Notes: generated by a model from the letters alone, not told the origin. A stretch of 64,000 nt of DNA from Halobacteriales archaeon QS_4_62_28 (GCA_003021685.1 PXRO01000017.1:96498-160497); one strand, 5' to 3'; numbered from the stretch's first letter, positions 51,741 to 62,068 are shown. Translations and numbers: made by a program.

Positions 51741-54011
51741 ATGGCATTTCCGGTAACTCTCTTGGTGGGGACGGTGCTGGCCCTGGGGGGGATCCTCGGT
51801 CTCGGCGTAGCTTACGTCGCTTTCCGACACCGGGACCACCCGGCGGCCGAACCGCTGGCGAAGATGGCCGGGTTCACGGGGCTGTCAGCGTTTTGCTTCG
51901 CGACACTCACGCTCGTGGCAACACTTCCAATCGCCCGCAGTGTGCTCGCCGCAGGGATCGCGCTGCTGGTCTTCCCGGTCGGGTACTTTTTGCTGTTCGT
52001 GTTTGCCTACACCGGACGTAGTGAGTGGGCCACGCGACGGCGTCGCCGTATCATCGTCGGCTTCTTCGGTGTCCTCGGCTTTCTCAGCGCTTTCGACGCG
52101 TTCGTCGTCCACACGATGACGGTCGAGACGGTCAACGGCCTGACCTATCCTGTGTTGCATGGGGGCGGCCCACTCTATTTCGCACTGCTCATAATCACGT
52201 ACGCGGCCGTGCTCGTGGGCTTTGTCCTCCTCGGACAGTTCCTCATCTCGCCCCGGAACATGTACCGCACGCAGACGGCACTCATCATCATCGCGATAGG
52301 CACCACTGTCACTGGGAGCGTCGTCTTCGAAGCCGGGTTCGGTCCGCACCCGGGCCTGAATCTCACGGCCGTATTCTACACCGTCGAGACGATGCTCATC
52401 GCGCTGGCACTGTTCCGATACGAGTTCCTGAACGTCGAACCCCTCGCGCCGGAAATCGTCCTCGAAGAGATGGACGATCCCGTCCTGGTGCTCGACGAGA
52501 CCGACACGCTCATCGACGCCAACCCTGCCGCGCGTGCACTGTTCGACAGCCCCCATCCCGTCGGTGCCCCGGTCGACGACCTTCTGCCCGGTCTCCTCGG
52601 TGCCGCCGCGAAGGACGCGGAGTACGTTCTGCCCGGGGCCGAAAGCCGGTCGGGTAGACTCGACGTGTACGACCTCAACGCCGCGCCGGTCACGGACCAG
52701 TACGACCGCGACCGCGGGACCGTCATCGTGTTCAGGGATATCACGCTCCAGAAACAGCGCGAGCAGACGCTCGAACGCCTCCAGTCAGTGAGCCAGCGCT
52801 TTCTCACCGCCGAGACGGTCGATGACGTGCTCGATATTGCGGTTTCCACCGCCGATGACGTGCTCGATTGTCCCTATTCCGGGGCGATGGTGTACGACGA
52901 CGACGCGGGCGTGCTCAGACCAGCAGTGTGGACCGAGGCGCTCACGGCGGCGTTCGACGGAGAGTGGTCGGACGACCAGCGGGTCGTGTCGCCGGGCGAG
53001 AGTGATGTCTGGCAGGTGTTCGAGTCCGGTGAGCCGGTGCTCGGTGAGTCACTCAAAGCCGACTCCGGAACGGAATTCCCCTTTGCCATCGGTAGCTCGT
53101 TGCTGTATCCACTCGGTGAGCACGGCGTCCTCGGCATCAGCGCGGGGCCGGATCACGACGGGTTCAGCGACGACGACCGGCGGTTCGCGAGCACCCTCGC
53201 GTCGACGACCGAGAACGCCCTCGACCGAGTCGACAAGGAGCAACAGCTCCGCGAGAGTCGAGAGCTACTGGCGACCCGGAACGAGCAGATCGAGTTCTTC
53301 AACGGCGTTCTCAGGCACGATCTGCTCAACGGGATGCAGGTGATACAGGCGAACCTCGATGCGCTCTCGGCGACACTCGACGAGCAGGCGGCAGAGAGAG
53401 CCGATGTCATCGATAGCTGGGTCGAGGATATCGTCACGCTCACACAGAACGTCCGGGGCGTCAGTCGGGCCGTTGCTCGCGCGGAACGGACCGATCTGGA
53501 ACCGGTCGAGACGGGGGCGGCACTGCGGCGAACGATAGAGAAGATACGCAACGGGCACGACTCGGTCACGGTCGATGTCGGCGTCGACCTGGACCGACTC
53601 CCGGCCGTCGTGGCCGACGAGTTCCTTCCCAGTGTGTTCGAGAATCTCCTGCTCAACGCCATCGAGCACAACGACCGGGCTCACACGGAGATCACCGTCG
53701 ACGGCTCCGTCGACGAAGACCGGCTTCAGATTCGAATCGGTGACAACGGCCCCGGTATCGACGACGACCTGAAAGGGCGGCTCTTCGAACAATCGGTTAC
53801 GTCAGAACAGTCCGGCTCGATCGGCTTTGGCCTGTATTTCGTACGAATGATGATCGACCAGTACGACGGGGACGCCTGGTTCGAGGATCGAAGGGAGACG
53901 GGTCCCGAAGACACCGCCGACGCCAGTGAGGACCAGCAGCGCGGTACCGTTGCCGTTCTCGAACTGCCGGCGGTCGGCACTACCACCCAGCGGGTCGAAT
54001 CGAACGACTGA
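51741..54011 (+). CDS. 7TM-PAS-GAF sensor histidine kinase
   Basis: 756 aa. Seven N-terminal membrane helices (residues 1-220, histidine-kinase 7TM type), PAS (about 235-340, DDPVLVLDETDTLIDANPAA), GAF (about 350-490), H-box FFNGVLRHDLLNGMQVIQAN (about 515) and HATPase with NLLLNAIEHNDRAHTE, DNGPGIDDD and SIGFGLYFV. The arrangement is common in haloarchaea, but the signal is unknown and no receiver gene is adjacent. Confidence 0.92.
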   Translation: MAFPVTLLVGTVLALGGILGLGVAYVAFRHRDHPAAEPLAKMAGFTGLSAFCFATLTLVATLPIARSVLAAGIALLVFPVGYFLLFVFAYTGRSEWATRRRRRIIVGFFGVLGFLSAFDAFVVHTMTVETVNGLTYPVLHGGGPLYFALLIITYAAVLVGFVLLGQFLISPRNMYRTQTALIIIAIGTTVTGSVVFEAGFGPHPGLNLTAVFYTVETMLIALALFRYEFLNVEPLAPEIVLEEMDDPVLVLDETDTLIDANPAARALFDSPHPVGAPVDDLLPGLLGAAAKDAEYVLPGAESRSGRLDVYDLNAAPVTDQYDRDRGTVIVFRDITLQKQREQTLERLQSVSQRFLTAETVDDVLDIAVSTADDVLDCPYSGAMVYDDDAGVLRPAVWTEALTAAFDGEWSDDQRVVSPGESDVWQVFESGEPVLGESLKADSGTEFPFAIGSSLLYPLGEHGVLGISAGPDHDGFSDDDRRFASTLASTTENALDRVDKEQQLRESRELLATRNEQIEFFNGVLRHDLLNGMQVIQANLDALSATLDEQAAERADVIDSWVEDIVTLTQNVRGVSRAVARAERTDLEPVETGAALRRTIEKIRNGHDSVTVDVGVDLDRLPAVVADEFLPSVFENLLLNAIEHNDRAHTEITVDGSVDEDRLQIRIGDNGPGIDDDLKGRLFEQSVTSEQSGSIGFGLYFVRMMIDQYDGDAWFEDRRETGPEDTADASEDQQRGTVAVLELPAVGTTTQRVESND

Positions 54012-54158
54012 TATCACCTGTTACCGGAGATCGCTCTGACGGGGTCGGCGATCAACGGTACATCGCTACAACAGTCCGTGTGACGACGGTCACGATGGTC
54101 CCCGGTTCGTGGATACCGCGAGGGACGGGCTTTTTACTACCTGTGCCAAAAGCGGGGT

Positions 54159-56045
54159 ATGGACATTGTACCGGACACGAGCGTGGTCATCGACGGCCGC
54201 GTGTCCGAGCGGATCGAAGCCGACGCAGAGCCGGACGCTGCGACCGGTGGCATGGACTTTGCCGGCGCGATGATTGTCGTCCCGGAGGCTGTCGTGGGCG
54301 AACTCGAAGCGCAGGCAAACGACGGCCGCGAGACGGGATGGGAGGGTCTCGAAGAACTCCAGCGACTGGTCGATCTCGCCGACGAGGGCACAATCGACGT
54401 CGAGTACGTCGGCCGCCGACCGGACGCCATCGAGAAACGCGAGGCCGGCGAGGGCCAGATCGACGCGCTCATCCGGGACGTGGCACAGAACCGCGACGCG
54501 ACACTGGTGACTAGCGACGACGTGCAGGCCGAGGTTGCACGCGCGAAGGGGCTGTCTGTGGAGTATCTCGATCCCGTCGAGCGGTCGATCGACCGCCTCG
54601 AACTCGAGAACTTCTTCGACGAAGGGACGATGAGCGTCCATCTCAAGGTCGGCGTTGCCCCCTACGCCAAGCGCGGATCCATCGGCGACATGTCGTATCA
54701 GCCCGTCCGTGACGAACCGGCGACCGAGAGCGAACTGCGGGAGTACGCCGCCGACATCGAGGAGGCCGCACACGCGAGCCCCGACGGCTTCGTCGAACTC
54801 TCCGAACCCGGGATGACGATCATCCAGTACCGCAACTACCGGATCGCCATCGCTCGCCCGCCCTTTTCGGACGCCATGGAGGTCACGGCCGTTCGCCCCA
54901 TCGTCAAGACGACACTCGACGACTACGAGCACGCCGACGAACTCCGCGAGCGCCTGACCGACCACCAGCGTGGTGTCCTCATTTCGGGCTCCCCTGGGGC
55001 CGGGAAATCTACCTTCGCACAGGCCGTCGGGGAGTTCCTCGTCGAGGCCGACTACGCCGTCAAGACGATGGAGAAACCCCGCGACCTCCAGGTCGGCCCG
55101 GAGATCACCCAGTACACGGAACTCGGTGGCTCGATGGCCAACACTGCCGACTCGCTGTTGATGGTCCGGCCAGACTACACCATCTACGACGAGGTCCGCA
55201 AGACCGATGACTTCGAGGTTTTCGCCGACATGCGACTGGCCGGCGTCGGGATGATCGGCGTCGTCCACGCCACCCGCGCCATCGACGCACTCCAGCGTCT
55301 GATCGGCCGGGTCGAACTCGGATTGATCCCACAGATCGTCGACACTGTCATCTACATCGAAGCCGGCGAGGTCGATACCGTCTACGACGTGACGACGGAA
55401 GTCAAGGTCCCGGAGGGCCTGATGGAAGAGGACCTCGCGCGCCCGGTGATCCTCATCCGAGACTTCGAGACCGGCCAGGCCGAGTACGAGATTTACACCT
55501 TCAACCGCCAGGTCGTCACCGTCCCACTCGGGGACGAGGACGGCGGCGGGCGCAGCGACTCCGGTGTCGACCGCATCGCGAAACAGGAGATCGAACGCGA
55601 GATCCGCTCGATTGCCCACGGTCACGTTGAGGTCGAACTCAAGAGCCCGGACACTGCCGTCGTCTGGGTCGAAGACGACGACATCTCGCAGGTCATCGGC
55701 AAGGGCGGCGGCCGCATCACCGACGTGGAAAACCGCCTGGGTATCGACATCGACGTGCGGACGCTCTCGGAGAAGCCGAGCAGTTCATCGGCCAGCAGTA
55801 CCTCCGGGAGCGGAGCCAGCGCACCCGGACAGATCGTCACGCCCGAGATCACCTCCCGCCACGTCCTCGTCCCGATGGAAGGCCACGAAGGCGACACCGT
55901 TGAGGTCCAGGCCGACGGCGAGTACCTCTTCACCGCGACGGTCTCTCGCGGGGGCGAGATTCAGGTCTCGCGTGGTTCTGCCATCGCCGAAGAACTCGAA
56001 CAGGCGATAGACCGCGGGAAGACGATCACTGTCGTGCCCTCCTAG
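54159..56045 (+). CDS. PINA-type PIN/AAA ATPase/KH protein
   Basis: 628 aa: PIN domain (1-150; Asp6 in DIVPDTSVVIDGR, TSDDVQAEVARAKG), VirB11-like ATPase (about 230-450; Walker A SGSPGAGKSTF, YTIYDEVRKTDDFEVFADMR) and a KH domain with GKGGGRI (about 515) followed by a Ser-rich linker and a TRAM-like C-terminus. The Sulfolobus homologue PINA is a DNA-unwinding ATPase that acts on Holliday junctions with Hjm/Hjc. A conserved archaeal gene; role in recombination or repair is inferred from the family. Confidence 0.92.
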   Translation: MDIVPDTSVVIDGRVSERIEADAEPDAATGGMDFAGAMIVVPEAVVGELEAQANDGRETGWEGLEELQRLVDLADEGTIDVEYVGRRPDAIEKREAGEGQIDALIRDVAQNRDATLVTSDDVQAEVARAKGLSVEYLDPVERSIDRLELENFFDEGTMSVHLKVGVAPYAKRGSIGDMSYQPVRDEPATESELREYAADIEEAAHASPDGFVELSEPGMTIIQYRNYRIAIARPPFSDAMEVTAVRPIVKTTLDDYEHADELRERLTDHQRGVLISGSPGAGKSTFAQAVGEFLVEADYAVKTMEKPRDLQVGPEITQYTELGGSMANTADSLLMVRPDYTIYDEVRKTDDFEVFADMRLAGVGMIGVVHATRAIDALQRLIGRVELGLIPQIVDTVIYIEAGEVDTVYDVTTEVKVPEGLMEEDLARPVILIRDFETGQAEYEIYTFNRQVVTVPLGDEDGGGRSDSGVDRIAKQEIEREIRSIAHGHVEVELKSPDTAVVWVEDDDISQVIGKGGGRITDVENRLGIDIDVRTLSEKPSSSSASSTSGSGASAPGQIVTPEITSRHVLVPMEGHEGDTVEVQADGEYLFTATVSRGGEIQVSRGSAIAEELEQAIDRGKTITVVPS

Positions 56046-56049
56046 CGAA

Positions 56050-56589
56050 CTACTCCGAACCAGTGCGAACGTTCTCTGCCGCCATCCGTCCGAGTTTCCG
56101 GACCCGGGCTTCGAGATCCGGATCGACGAACTCGCCGTCGTCGAAGGCGTCGTACGCCCCGGGAATGCCGACTTCGTGGGGGAGTGCCCACCCGTGGACT
56201 GTTCGAATGCCCGTCCGTAAGTGTTCCAGCGTAGGTGCGTAGGAGCCGCCGCCAGCGGTCGCCAGCAGGCCGACGGTCGTGTTCTCGAACTCGTCTCTCC
56301 CGAGATAATCGAACGCGTTCTTCAGCGTCGAGGACACCATCCCGTGATAGACGGGCGTCCCCAGCAACACCGCGTCGGCGTCGCCGACGACCTGTCGGAG
56401 GGCCGCGGCGTCACCGCGGTCGCGGTCGTCGGGATCGAACAGCGGCAGGTCCCACTCCCGCAGATCGATCAGTTCGGTCGCCGCGCCCGCCTCCTCGGCA
56501 CCGTCGAGTGCGTGTTCGAGGGCGAGGCAGGTCGTACTCGTCTCTCGAAGACTTCCACTGATAGCGACGACGGATGGGGGCGTTTCCAT
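56050..56589 (-). CDS. NADPH-dependent FMN reductase-family flavoprotein
   Basis: 179 aa from ATG 56589 (METPPSVVAISGSLRETSTT). The phosphate loop GSLRETSTT (residues 11-19) and GTPVYHGMVSSTLKNAFDYL (about 80-99) mark a flavodoxin-fold NAD(P)H:FMN/quinone oxidoreductase. It follows npdG by 8 bp on the same strand, suggesting a joint redox operon. Substrate unknown. Confidence 0.88.
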   Translation of the reverse strand: METPPSVVAISGSLRETSTTCLALEHALDGAEEAGAATELIDLREWDLPLFDPDDRDRGDAAALRQVVGDADAVLLGTPVYHGMVSSTLKNAFDYLGRDEFENTTVGLLATAGGGSYAPTLEHLRTGIRTVHGWALPHEVGIPGAYDAFDDGEFVDPDLEARVRKLGRMAAENVRTGSE

Positions 56590-56597
56590 TGGTCGCT

Positions 56598-57269
56598 CTA
56601 CTGGAACTTCACGCCCAGGTCGTGCATCCCGTCGTTGTGTCGAGCGATATTGATCAACAGTGGTGTCAGGCCCTCGATTTCGGCGGCGTTGGCCAGTGGG
56701 CCGCCGTCGAGTGCACGCAGGCCATCGATGGCTTCGGCCAGTTCGATCACGGTGTCCTTGGCGTCGCGTTCGTCGCCGACGACGACGGTGTCCCAGTCCA
56801 GGTCGGTGTCGAGGTTCGACAGTCGGCCGGCCGCGAGGTTGTGGAACGCGCCGACGACCGGGACCGCCTCGGGGGCGGCGTCGGCGGCCAGTCGCGTGAC
56901 ACTGCCCGCGCCAGGGCGGTTGTAGTGAAAGCCGTCCTCGTCGCGTTTCATACCGACGGCCGGTGAGACGAGGACGTCGTCCGGCTCCAGTGCGTCGGCG
57001 ATTCCCTCGACAGCGTCGGTGAGGTGATACGCCGGGACGGCGGTAACGACTACGTCTGCCCGCTCGGCCGCCGCGGCGTTTTCCAGCCCCGTGATCGACA
57101 CCTCGTCGAGGCCGCGACTGTCCAGTTCCGTCTCGTACTCCCTGGCTTTCGTCTTCGCGCGCTCGGGGTCGCGAGAGCCAACGATCACGTCGTGTGGGGA
57201 GTCGGAGGCCCACCGCAGTGTGAGTCCCTCGCCGATGTCGCCAGTCCCACCGAGTAGGGCGATGTCCAT
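56598..57269 (-). CDS. npdG: F420-dependent NADP reductase (NPDH:F420 oxidoreductase)
   Basis: 223 aa. MDIALLGGTGDIGEGLTLRW carries the NADP-binding GGTGDIGxGL motif, then SRDPERAKTKAREY, VVVTAVPAYHLTD and GAFHNLAAGRLSNLD match the NpdG/Fno family. It moves hydride between reduced F420 and NADP in the cytoplasm. The downstream flavoprotein gene is probably cotranscribed. Confidence 0.9.
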   Translation of the reverse strand: MDIALLGGTGDIGEGLTLRWASDSPHDVIVGSRDPERAKTKAREYETELDSRGLDEVSITGLENAAAAERADVVVTAVPAYHLTDAVEGIADALEPDDVLVSPAVGMKRDEDGFHYNRPGAGSVTRLAADAAPEAVPVVGAFHNLAAGRLSNLDTDLDWDTVVVGDERDAKDTVIELAEAIDGLRALDGGPLANAAEIEGLTPLLINIARHNDGMHDLGVKFQ

Positions 57270-57323
57270 ATTTCAAGCGTAGAACGACCGGCGAATAAGT
57301 GTTGGCACAGTCGCGCTACTTGC

Positions 57324-57506
57324 CTACGACTCCTCACCGCGAAAGACGATCAGGTACGCCAAAACAGTCGAGAATGCGAGCCACTGGATGCCGACGAACA
57401 GCTGTGAGAACGGGTCCGGCGGGACGATCACTGCACCGAGGACGAGGCCGAAGACGGCGAGGATGCCGACGATGCCGACGAACCAGATGACGTTCGTTCG
57501 ATCCAT
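57324..57506 (-). CDS. Small two-helix membrane protein
   Basis: 60 aa from ATG 57506 (MDRTNVIWFVGIVGILAVFG). Two hydrophobic helices (about 5-27 and 35-53) are joined by a short loop with PPDPFSQLFVG and end in RGEES. A longer frame to 57551 overlaps the HAD gene. No family recognised. Confidence 0.65.
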   Translation of the reverse strand: MDRTNVIWFVGIVGILAVFGLVLGAVIVPPDPFSQLFVGIQWLAFSTVLAYLIVFRGEES

Positions 57507-57544
57507 CGACCGTTGTTTCGGATGGCGTCGGAAAAAGCGCCACC

Positions 57545-58414
57545 CTAACACGACGAGAGCAATTCGGGGAGATCGTCGACGCTCTCGACGACGGCCGAGG
57601 CACCGGCACCGTTGAATTTCTGCCGGCCGTCCTCGCCGGTGAGACCCCCAGTGAGCACGCCGATGCCGTCGTAGGCGCGGTCGTCCTCGGCGTCGGCGTT
57701 GACCGCCGTGCGAACGTCGTCCAGCGTGTCGCCAGCGAAGGCAGTTCGATCGGCGTCGAACTGTTCGGCCAGCGTCATCAGTGCGTGTGGGTCTGGCTTG
57801 CCGTCTTCCCAGTCGTCCATGGTGAACCGGTCGCTGTCGGGGATGTCGAGGCCGGCACGCTCCATAGCGATATCGGCCTCGGCGGCCGGCCGGCCGGTCA
57901 CGACACCCACGTCGTATTCGGCCTGGAGTGTGTCGAGTGTCGCCTGCTCGACGATGACTGGTTCGTCGTTGATGAACCCCGCCGTGGCGATGCGTGGCTC
58001 CCGGTCCTCGATTCCCCGGTACAGGTCTGCCCCCAGGTACAGTTGCTGGAACACGTCCCGTAACTGGTCGGGATCCCAGGCGTCGAAGACGGTTTCGATA
58101 GCTTCGGCCGAGAGCGTGTCGCGAACGACCGCCTCTGCGGCCTCGGGACCGCCGCCACGGTCGGCGATGCGGTCGGTGAATTCCTCGATTGTCGCGTCGA
58201 AGCCGTCCCCGCTCGCCAGGACGTACAGCGCCGCTGCGTCGGTCAGTTCCCAGTCGTTGTTGAACCCGCCGACGTTCTTGAACTGCTGGATCACTGACCG
58301 GTCGATTGTCTCACCGTACAACCGCTCGATGGACTCGACGATGGCGCGTCGGTAGGAGTCGGCCACGTCGACGAGTACCCCGTCGATGTCCAGCACGACC
58401 GCGTCGACTTGCAT
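57545..58414 (-). CDS. HAD-superfamily hydrolase (TIGR01548-like)
   Basis: 289 aa from ATG 58414 ([20 protein letters not shown]). Motif I DIDGVLVD, motif [11 protein letters not shown], and motif [16 protein letters not shown] with [12 protein letters not shown] identify a HAD phosphatase; the inserted helical cap and [13 protein letters not shown] fit the TIGR01548 subfamily seen in haloarchaea, sometimes next to histidine synthesis. The substrate is unknown. It follows the UPF0146 gene on the same strand by 28 bp. Confidence 0.87.
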   Translation of the reverse strand: MQVDAVVLDIDGVLVDVADSYRRAIVESIERLYGETIDRSVIQQFKNVGGFNNDWELTDAAALYVLASGDGFDATIEEFTDRIADRGGGPEAAEAVVRDTLSAEAIETVFDAWDPDQLRDVFQQLYLGADLYRGIEDREPRIATAGFINDEPVIVEQATLDTLQAEYDVGVVTGRPAAEADIAMERAGLDIPDSDRFTMDDWEDGKPDPHALMTLAEQFDADRTAFAGDTLDDVRTAVNADAEDDRAYDGIGVLTGGLTGEDGRQKFNGAGASAVVESVDDLPELLSSC

Positions 58415-58442
58415 ATCTGAGCCGAGGCGGTGGTCGGTCAAG

Positions 58443-58862
58443 TTAGTTCGCTTTCGGATCGTCGCCCGGCGGCTCGTCGCGGACCCGGTACAGCGTCTCG
58501 CCGCCCGGCAGTTGCTCCCGTTCGACGGGCACGGCTGGCTGGTCGCCACCGAGCGTCGTAAAGTAGCAGACTGCGTCGTGCTCGCGGGCGACCGACCGGA
58601 GCGGGCGGTGTAACTCCGGTGGGCAGTTCAGCGCGTAGATAGCGTCGGCACCGTCGTAGACGCTGGGGTCGGGAGCAGTAATGTCATCGACCACGAACTG
58701 GACGCCCGCGGGGACCTCGCGGTCGACGATATCAGTCACGACGACGGTGACGTCTCGCTGTGCAAGTCGCCGTACAACGTCGGGACGACGGCCCATGCCG
58801 ACCTCGACGACGCGGTCGAACGCGGCCAGTCGATCGACGAGTGCGCTGCTGGGATTGGTCAC
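58443..58862 (-). CDS. UPF0146 family protein
   Basis: 139 aa. [40 protein letters not shown] and [16 protein letters not shown] are typical of UPF0146, a small Rossmann-like family found in archaea and resembling a truncated methyltransferase. No activity has been assigned. Divergent from archaemetzincin. Confidence 0.87.
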   Translation of the reverse strand: MTNPSSALVDRLAAFDRVVEVGMGRRPDVVRRLAQRDVTVVVTDIVDREVPAGVQFVVDDITAPDPSVYDGADAIYALNCPPELHRPLRSVAREHDAVCYFTTLGGDQPAVPVEREQLPGGETLYRVRDEPPGDDPKAN

Positions 58863-58901
58863 GGCGGGATGTTTATGTCACATCACACCATATGGGTTTG
58901 C

Positions 58902-59423
58902 ATGGATGTTGACGTCGTGCCAGTGGGTGATGTCTCCGCTCGCGTGAAGCGGGAGGCTTCGGATGGGCTCCGAACCGTGTACGAGTGTGCGGTCTCGATG
59001 CACGAACCGGAATCGATCCCGACTGGCGCATACGACGCCGACCGCGATCAGTACCGCGCAGAGGAGTTCATCGACCTGGCACAGCGCGTCGGAGCCGGTG
59101 AGAAGAACATCGCGATCACGCCCGAAGACCTGTACTACCGCCGTCGTAACTACGTCTTCGGGTTGGCCTATCTCAGCGGGAGCGGGAGCGTCATCTCCAC
59201 CCATCGCCTCCAGACCACCTCGGACGGTGGCTTCTCGAACCGTTCTGCGGGCGACATCTTCGCCGACCGCGTTCGCAAGGAAGTCGTCCACGAAATCGGC
59301 CACACGTTGGGGCTGGAACACTGTGACAACAAGCGTTGTGTGATGAACTTCTCACCGACGGTTCGCGAGGTCGACGTCAAAGAACAGTCGCTGTGTGGCA
59401 CGTGCCAGCGCGACGTGGCCTGA
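58902..59423 (+). CDS. amzA: Archaemetzincin (zinc metalloprotease)
   Basis: 173 aa from ATG 58902 (MDVDVVPVGDVSARVKREAS). The archaemetzincin zinc signature is complete: HEIGHTLGLEHCDNKRCVMN followed by CGTCQ, i.e. HExxHxxGxxH-Cx4CxM-Cx2C, which binds a catalytic and a structural zinc. Family proteases are cytoplasmic aminopeptidase-like metzincins. TTTATG at 58872-58877 gives a leaderless promoter. Confidence 0.95.
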   Translation: MDVDVVPVGDVSARVKREASDGLRTVYECAVSMHEPESIPTGAYDADRDQYRAEEFIDLAQRVGAGEKNIAITPEDLYYRRRNYVFGLAYLSGSGSVISTHRLQTTSDGGFSNRSAGDIFADRVRKEVVHEIGHTLGLEHCDNKRCVMNFSPTVREVDVKEQSLCGTCQRDVA

Positions 59424-59555
59424 TACTGCTGGCTGTCCCGCCGGAACCGACACTGCGGAAAACTGTTTTCTCCCGACCGACATTGATCGTGTCAACTCAC
59501 ACCTATCTAATTAGGCACAGCTCTTTTACTGTGTGTTAACTAATCACATGGTGCG

Positions 59556-59759
59556 ATGAGTAAATCACACCCTTCGAGCCGAGTCGACGAACTGAGCGAT
59601 ATTTTCGTCTCCGTGACCGGTGACGACTCCGTGACCGAAACCCAGAAAGCCCAGCAGAGCGACCGTGAGGTCCCCGATGATGCCCGGGTCGAAATCGAAG
59701 ACGGTCTGGAGGATGCTGTCGACGGTGCCGAACTCGGCGGCGGCGACCCTGTTTCCTGA
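59556..59759 (+). CDS. Small acidic haloarchaeal protein
   Basis: 67 aa (MSKSHPSSRVDELSDIFVSV). Very acidic, probably disordered apart from a short N-terminal helix (VDELSDIFVSVTG) and a C-terminal helix (EIEDGLEDAVDGAE). A TATA-like CTTTTACT lies about 30 bp upstream and the region 59424-59555 is AT-rich. No domain recognised. Confidence 0.65.
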   Translation: MSKSHPSSRVDELSDIFVSVTGDDSVTETQKAQQSDREVPDDARVEIEDGLEDAVDGAELGGGDPVS

Positions 59760-59783
59760 TTGTATACAGTGACAGCAGATCGA

Positions 59784-61613
59784 TCAGGGCGCGTAGTAGT
59801 ACTCCCCCTCGCGTTTCTGCTCGCGGTCCAGTTGGGACCCCGGCTTGTTGATGCGCGGTCGTGACGTCCGCTCGTCGCGACGGAAGGTCACGTCGAGGTT
59901 CGCGAGGAACTCGTTCATGCCCGCACGCATCCCGACGGGCGGGCTTGCGTGGCCGCGTTTGGCTGGTTCACCGTCGAACACCAGCAGTCGATCGGAGAGC
60001 AGATCGATCATGTAGATGTCGTGGTCGATCACCATCGCCGTCGCGTCGTGGTTCTCGGCGTAGCGCCTGATCGCGGAGGTCGCGAGCACGCGCTGCTCGA
60101 CGTCCAGGTGGGCCGATGGTTCGTCCAGGAGATAGAGGTCGGCGTCCTTCGAGAGACACGCCGCGATGGCGACGCGCTGGCGTTCCCCACCCGAGAGGTC
60201 GGTGAGTTGCTGCTCCATGATGGCCTCTAGCTGGAGTGGCTGGGCGATTTCGGTGTTCCAGTACGACGAGCCAAAGTCGTCGGTGATCGACGAGAGGAAG
60301 GCGTCGACCCGCATCGGCTGATCGATTTCGATGTACTGTGGTTTGTAGGCGATGTCCAGGTCAGCGTCGACTGTGCCTCCGTCCGGTTCGAGTCGACCAG
60401 CGAGCAGCTTCGCGAACGTCGATTTCCCGATTCCGTTGGGACCGACGACGCCGAGCACTTCGCTCTCCCTGATCGCCCCACCCTCGACATCGAGCGAGAA
60501 CTCGCCGTCACCGTAGGACTTCGACAGGTCGGGGTACTCGATCACGATATCGCCAGTCGACAGCGAACGTGGGGCGTGTTCCTCGAACTCGATTTCCTGC
60601 TGGCGAAAGCGCATGTTCTCGTTCTCCAGATAACCCGAGAGGTACTCGTTGATCCCGTTTTTCGTCGACTTCGGTGGTGTGATGATGCCGTACGCGCCGG
60701 GTTCACCGTAGGCGACGTGGAGCGCGTCGGCGAGCAGGTCCAGGATCGCGAGGTCGTGTTCGACGACCAGCATCGAGCGGTCCTCGTCTGCTGCCAGTTC
60801 CTGAATCAACTGGGCGGTGATCATCCGCTGGCCGATGTCGAGGTAGGGGGTGATCTCGTCGAGGAAATAGAAGTCGGCGTCGCGGGCGAGCGTCGCAACG
60901 AGTGCCACACGCTGGAGTTCCCCGCCCGAGAGGTCGTCGATGTGATTGTCGACGACCGGGCCGATCCCGGTCCGTTCGATCAGTTCGTCAAGCGCCCCTC
61001 GCTCGTCGGTCTGTTCCAGTAGCGTCCGGGCCTTGCCGTCGAACTGGTCGGGAATCTGGTCGACGTACTGGGGTTTGCGGGCGACAGTCACGTCGCCTTC
61101 CCGCAGCGACTCGAGGTAATCCTGCAGTTCCGTCCCGCGGTACTCGTCGAGGACTGCCTCCCAGGACGGTTCGCCCTCGAACTGGCCGAGGTTCGGGGTC
61201 ATCTCGTCGGCCAGAACGTGGACGGCGGTCGTCTTCCCGATTCCGTTCGGCCCGAGAATGCCGGTGACGCGCCCCTCCTGTGGTGCCGGGAGACCGTACA
61301 GTGCAAACGAGTTCTCGCCGTAGCGGTGGATCGGTTCGTCGGTGAGTTCCTGTGGGAGATTGATGATCTCGATGGCGTCGAACGGACACTTCTCGACGCA
61401 GATCCCGCAGGTCTCACCCAGGCAGATCTCCTCGGAGATCCACACCTGATCGTCGCTGCCGGCGTACTCCTCGCCCTCGTCGTAGGCGTCGCCGCGCTTG
61501 ACGATACACTCCTTGCCCGTCCGGTTGGGCGGGCAGAAATTCATGCACTCGTAGTTACAGCGGTCGGGTTGACACCGGTCGAGGTCGACGACTGCAATGC
61601 TGTCTTCGGCCAT
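59784..61613 (-). CDS. rli1: Ribosome recycling ATPase ABCE1/RLI
   Basis: 609 aa. Two 4Fe-4S clusters at the N-terminus (CQPDRCNYECMNFCPP and CLGETCGICVEKCPFDA), then twin ABC domains with GPNGIGKTTAVHVL (about 108) and GPNGIGKSTFAKLL (about 395), signatures LSGGELQRVALVATL and LSGGERQRVAIAACL. ABCE1 splits ribosomes after termination. It lies 1 bp downstream of the EMC6-like gene on the same strand. Confidence 0.97.
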   Translation of the reverse strand: MAEDSIAVVDLDRCQPDRCNYECMNFCPPNRTGKECIVKRGDAYDEGEEYAGSDDQVWISEEICLGETCGICVEKCPFDAIEIINLPQELTDEPIHRYGENSFALYGLPAPQEGRVTGILGPNGIGKTTAVHVLADEMTPNLGQFEGEPSWEAVLDEYRGTELQDYLESLREGDVTVARKPQYVDQIPDQFDGKARTLLEQTDERGALDELIERTGIGPVVDNHIDDLSGGELQRVALVATLARDADFYFLDEITPYLDIGQRMITAQLIQELAADEDRSMLVVEHDLAILDLLADALHVAYGEPGAYGIITPPKSTKNGINEYLSGYLENENMRFRQQEIEFEEHAPRSLSTGDIVIEYPDLSKSYGDGEFSLDVEGGAIRESEVLGVVGPNGIGKSTFAKLLAGRLEPDGGTVDADLDIAYKPQYIEIDQPMRVDAFLSSITDDFGSSYWNTEIAQPLQLEAIMEQQLTDLSGGERQRVAIAACLSKDADLYLLDEPSAHLDVEQRVLATSAIRRYAENHDATAMVIDHDIYMIDLLSDRLLVFDGEPAKRGHASPPVGMRAGMNEFLANLDVTFRRDERTSRPRINKPGSQLDREQKREGEYYYAP

Positions 61614-61614
61614 G

Positions 61615-61917
61615 TTAGCGTGTCGCCGCCGAGAGGAGAATGCCCCACGAGACGAACCAGAGCGAGAACGTCATGAACGCGACGAAGATGTAGTCCTTCG
61701 TGGAGAAATCGTCGATGTCGACGCCCAGCGCCTTCAGGATCGGGAACTGGACGACAATCGCTGCGACCACGACGACGATCCCGAGCGTGTCGGTCGCGGC
61801 CCCGCCCGTGATCTCGTTGGCCACGATACCAGCGGCTAACCCCGACAGCGACGCTATCGTCGTGACAGTGAGTCCGCGCATATGCGAACTCATCCGTTCG
61901 ACCGTGTCCGTTGCCAT
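61615..61917 (-). CDS. EMC6-like small membrane protein
   Basis: 100 aa from ATG 61917 (MATDTVERMSSHMRGLTVTT). Three membrane helices with GLAAGIVANEITGGAATDTL and FSTKDYIFVAFMTFSLWFVS; EMC6-like proteins resemble a core part of the eukaryotic ER membrane insertase complex. The coupling to rli suggests a link of membrane insertion with translation, which is inference. Confidence 0.8.
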   Translation of the reverse strand: MATDTVERMSSHMRGLTVTTIASLSGLAAGIVANEITGGAATDTLGIVVVVAAIVVQFPILKALGVDIDDFSTKDYIFVAFMTFSLWFVSWGILLSAATR

Positions 61918-62068
61918 ACGTCTGGATGGGCCGTCCGGCACCAAAAGCCGCCCGGTTCGACCACGGCAGAGCGGATGCCGGCCACCACGCCAGATTGGTC
62001 TGCGAGCGGTGTGCTGTGGCCCCGTCTCGGACCCATAGCGCCTCGAATTGTCGAGACAACTCCTCAAT

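Noticed and set aside
54090..55625. 511-aa open frame on the minus strand
   Set aside because: Antisense to the PINA-type gene; composition is that of a shadow frame.
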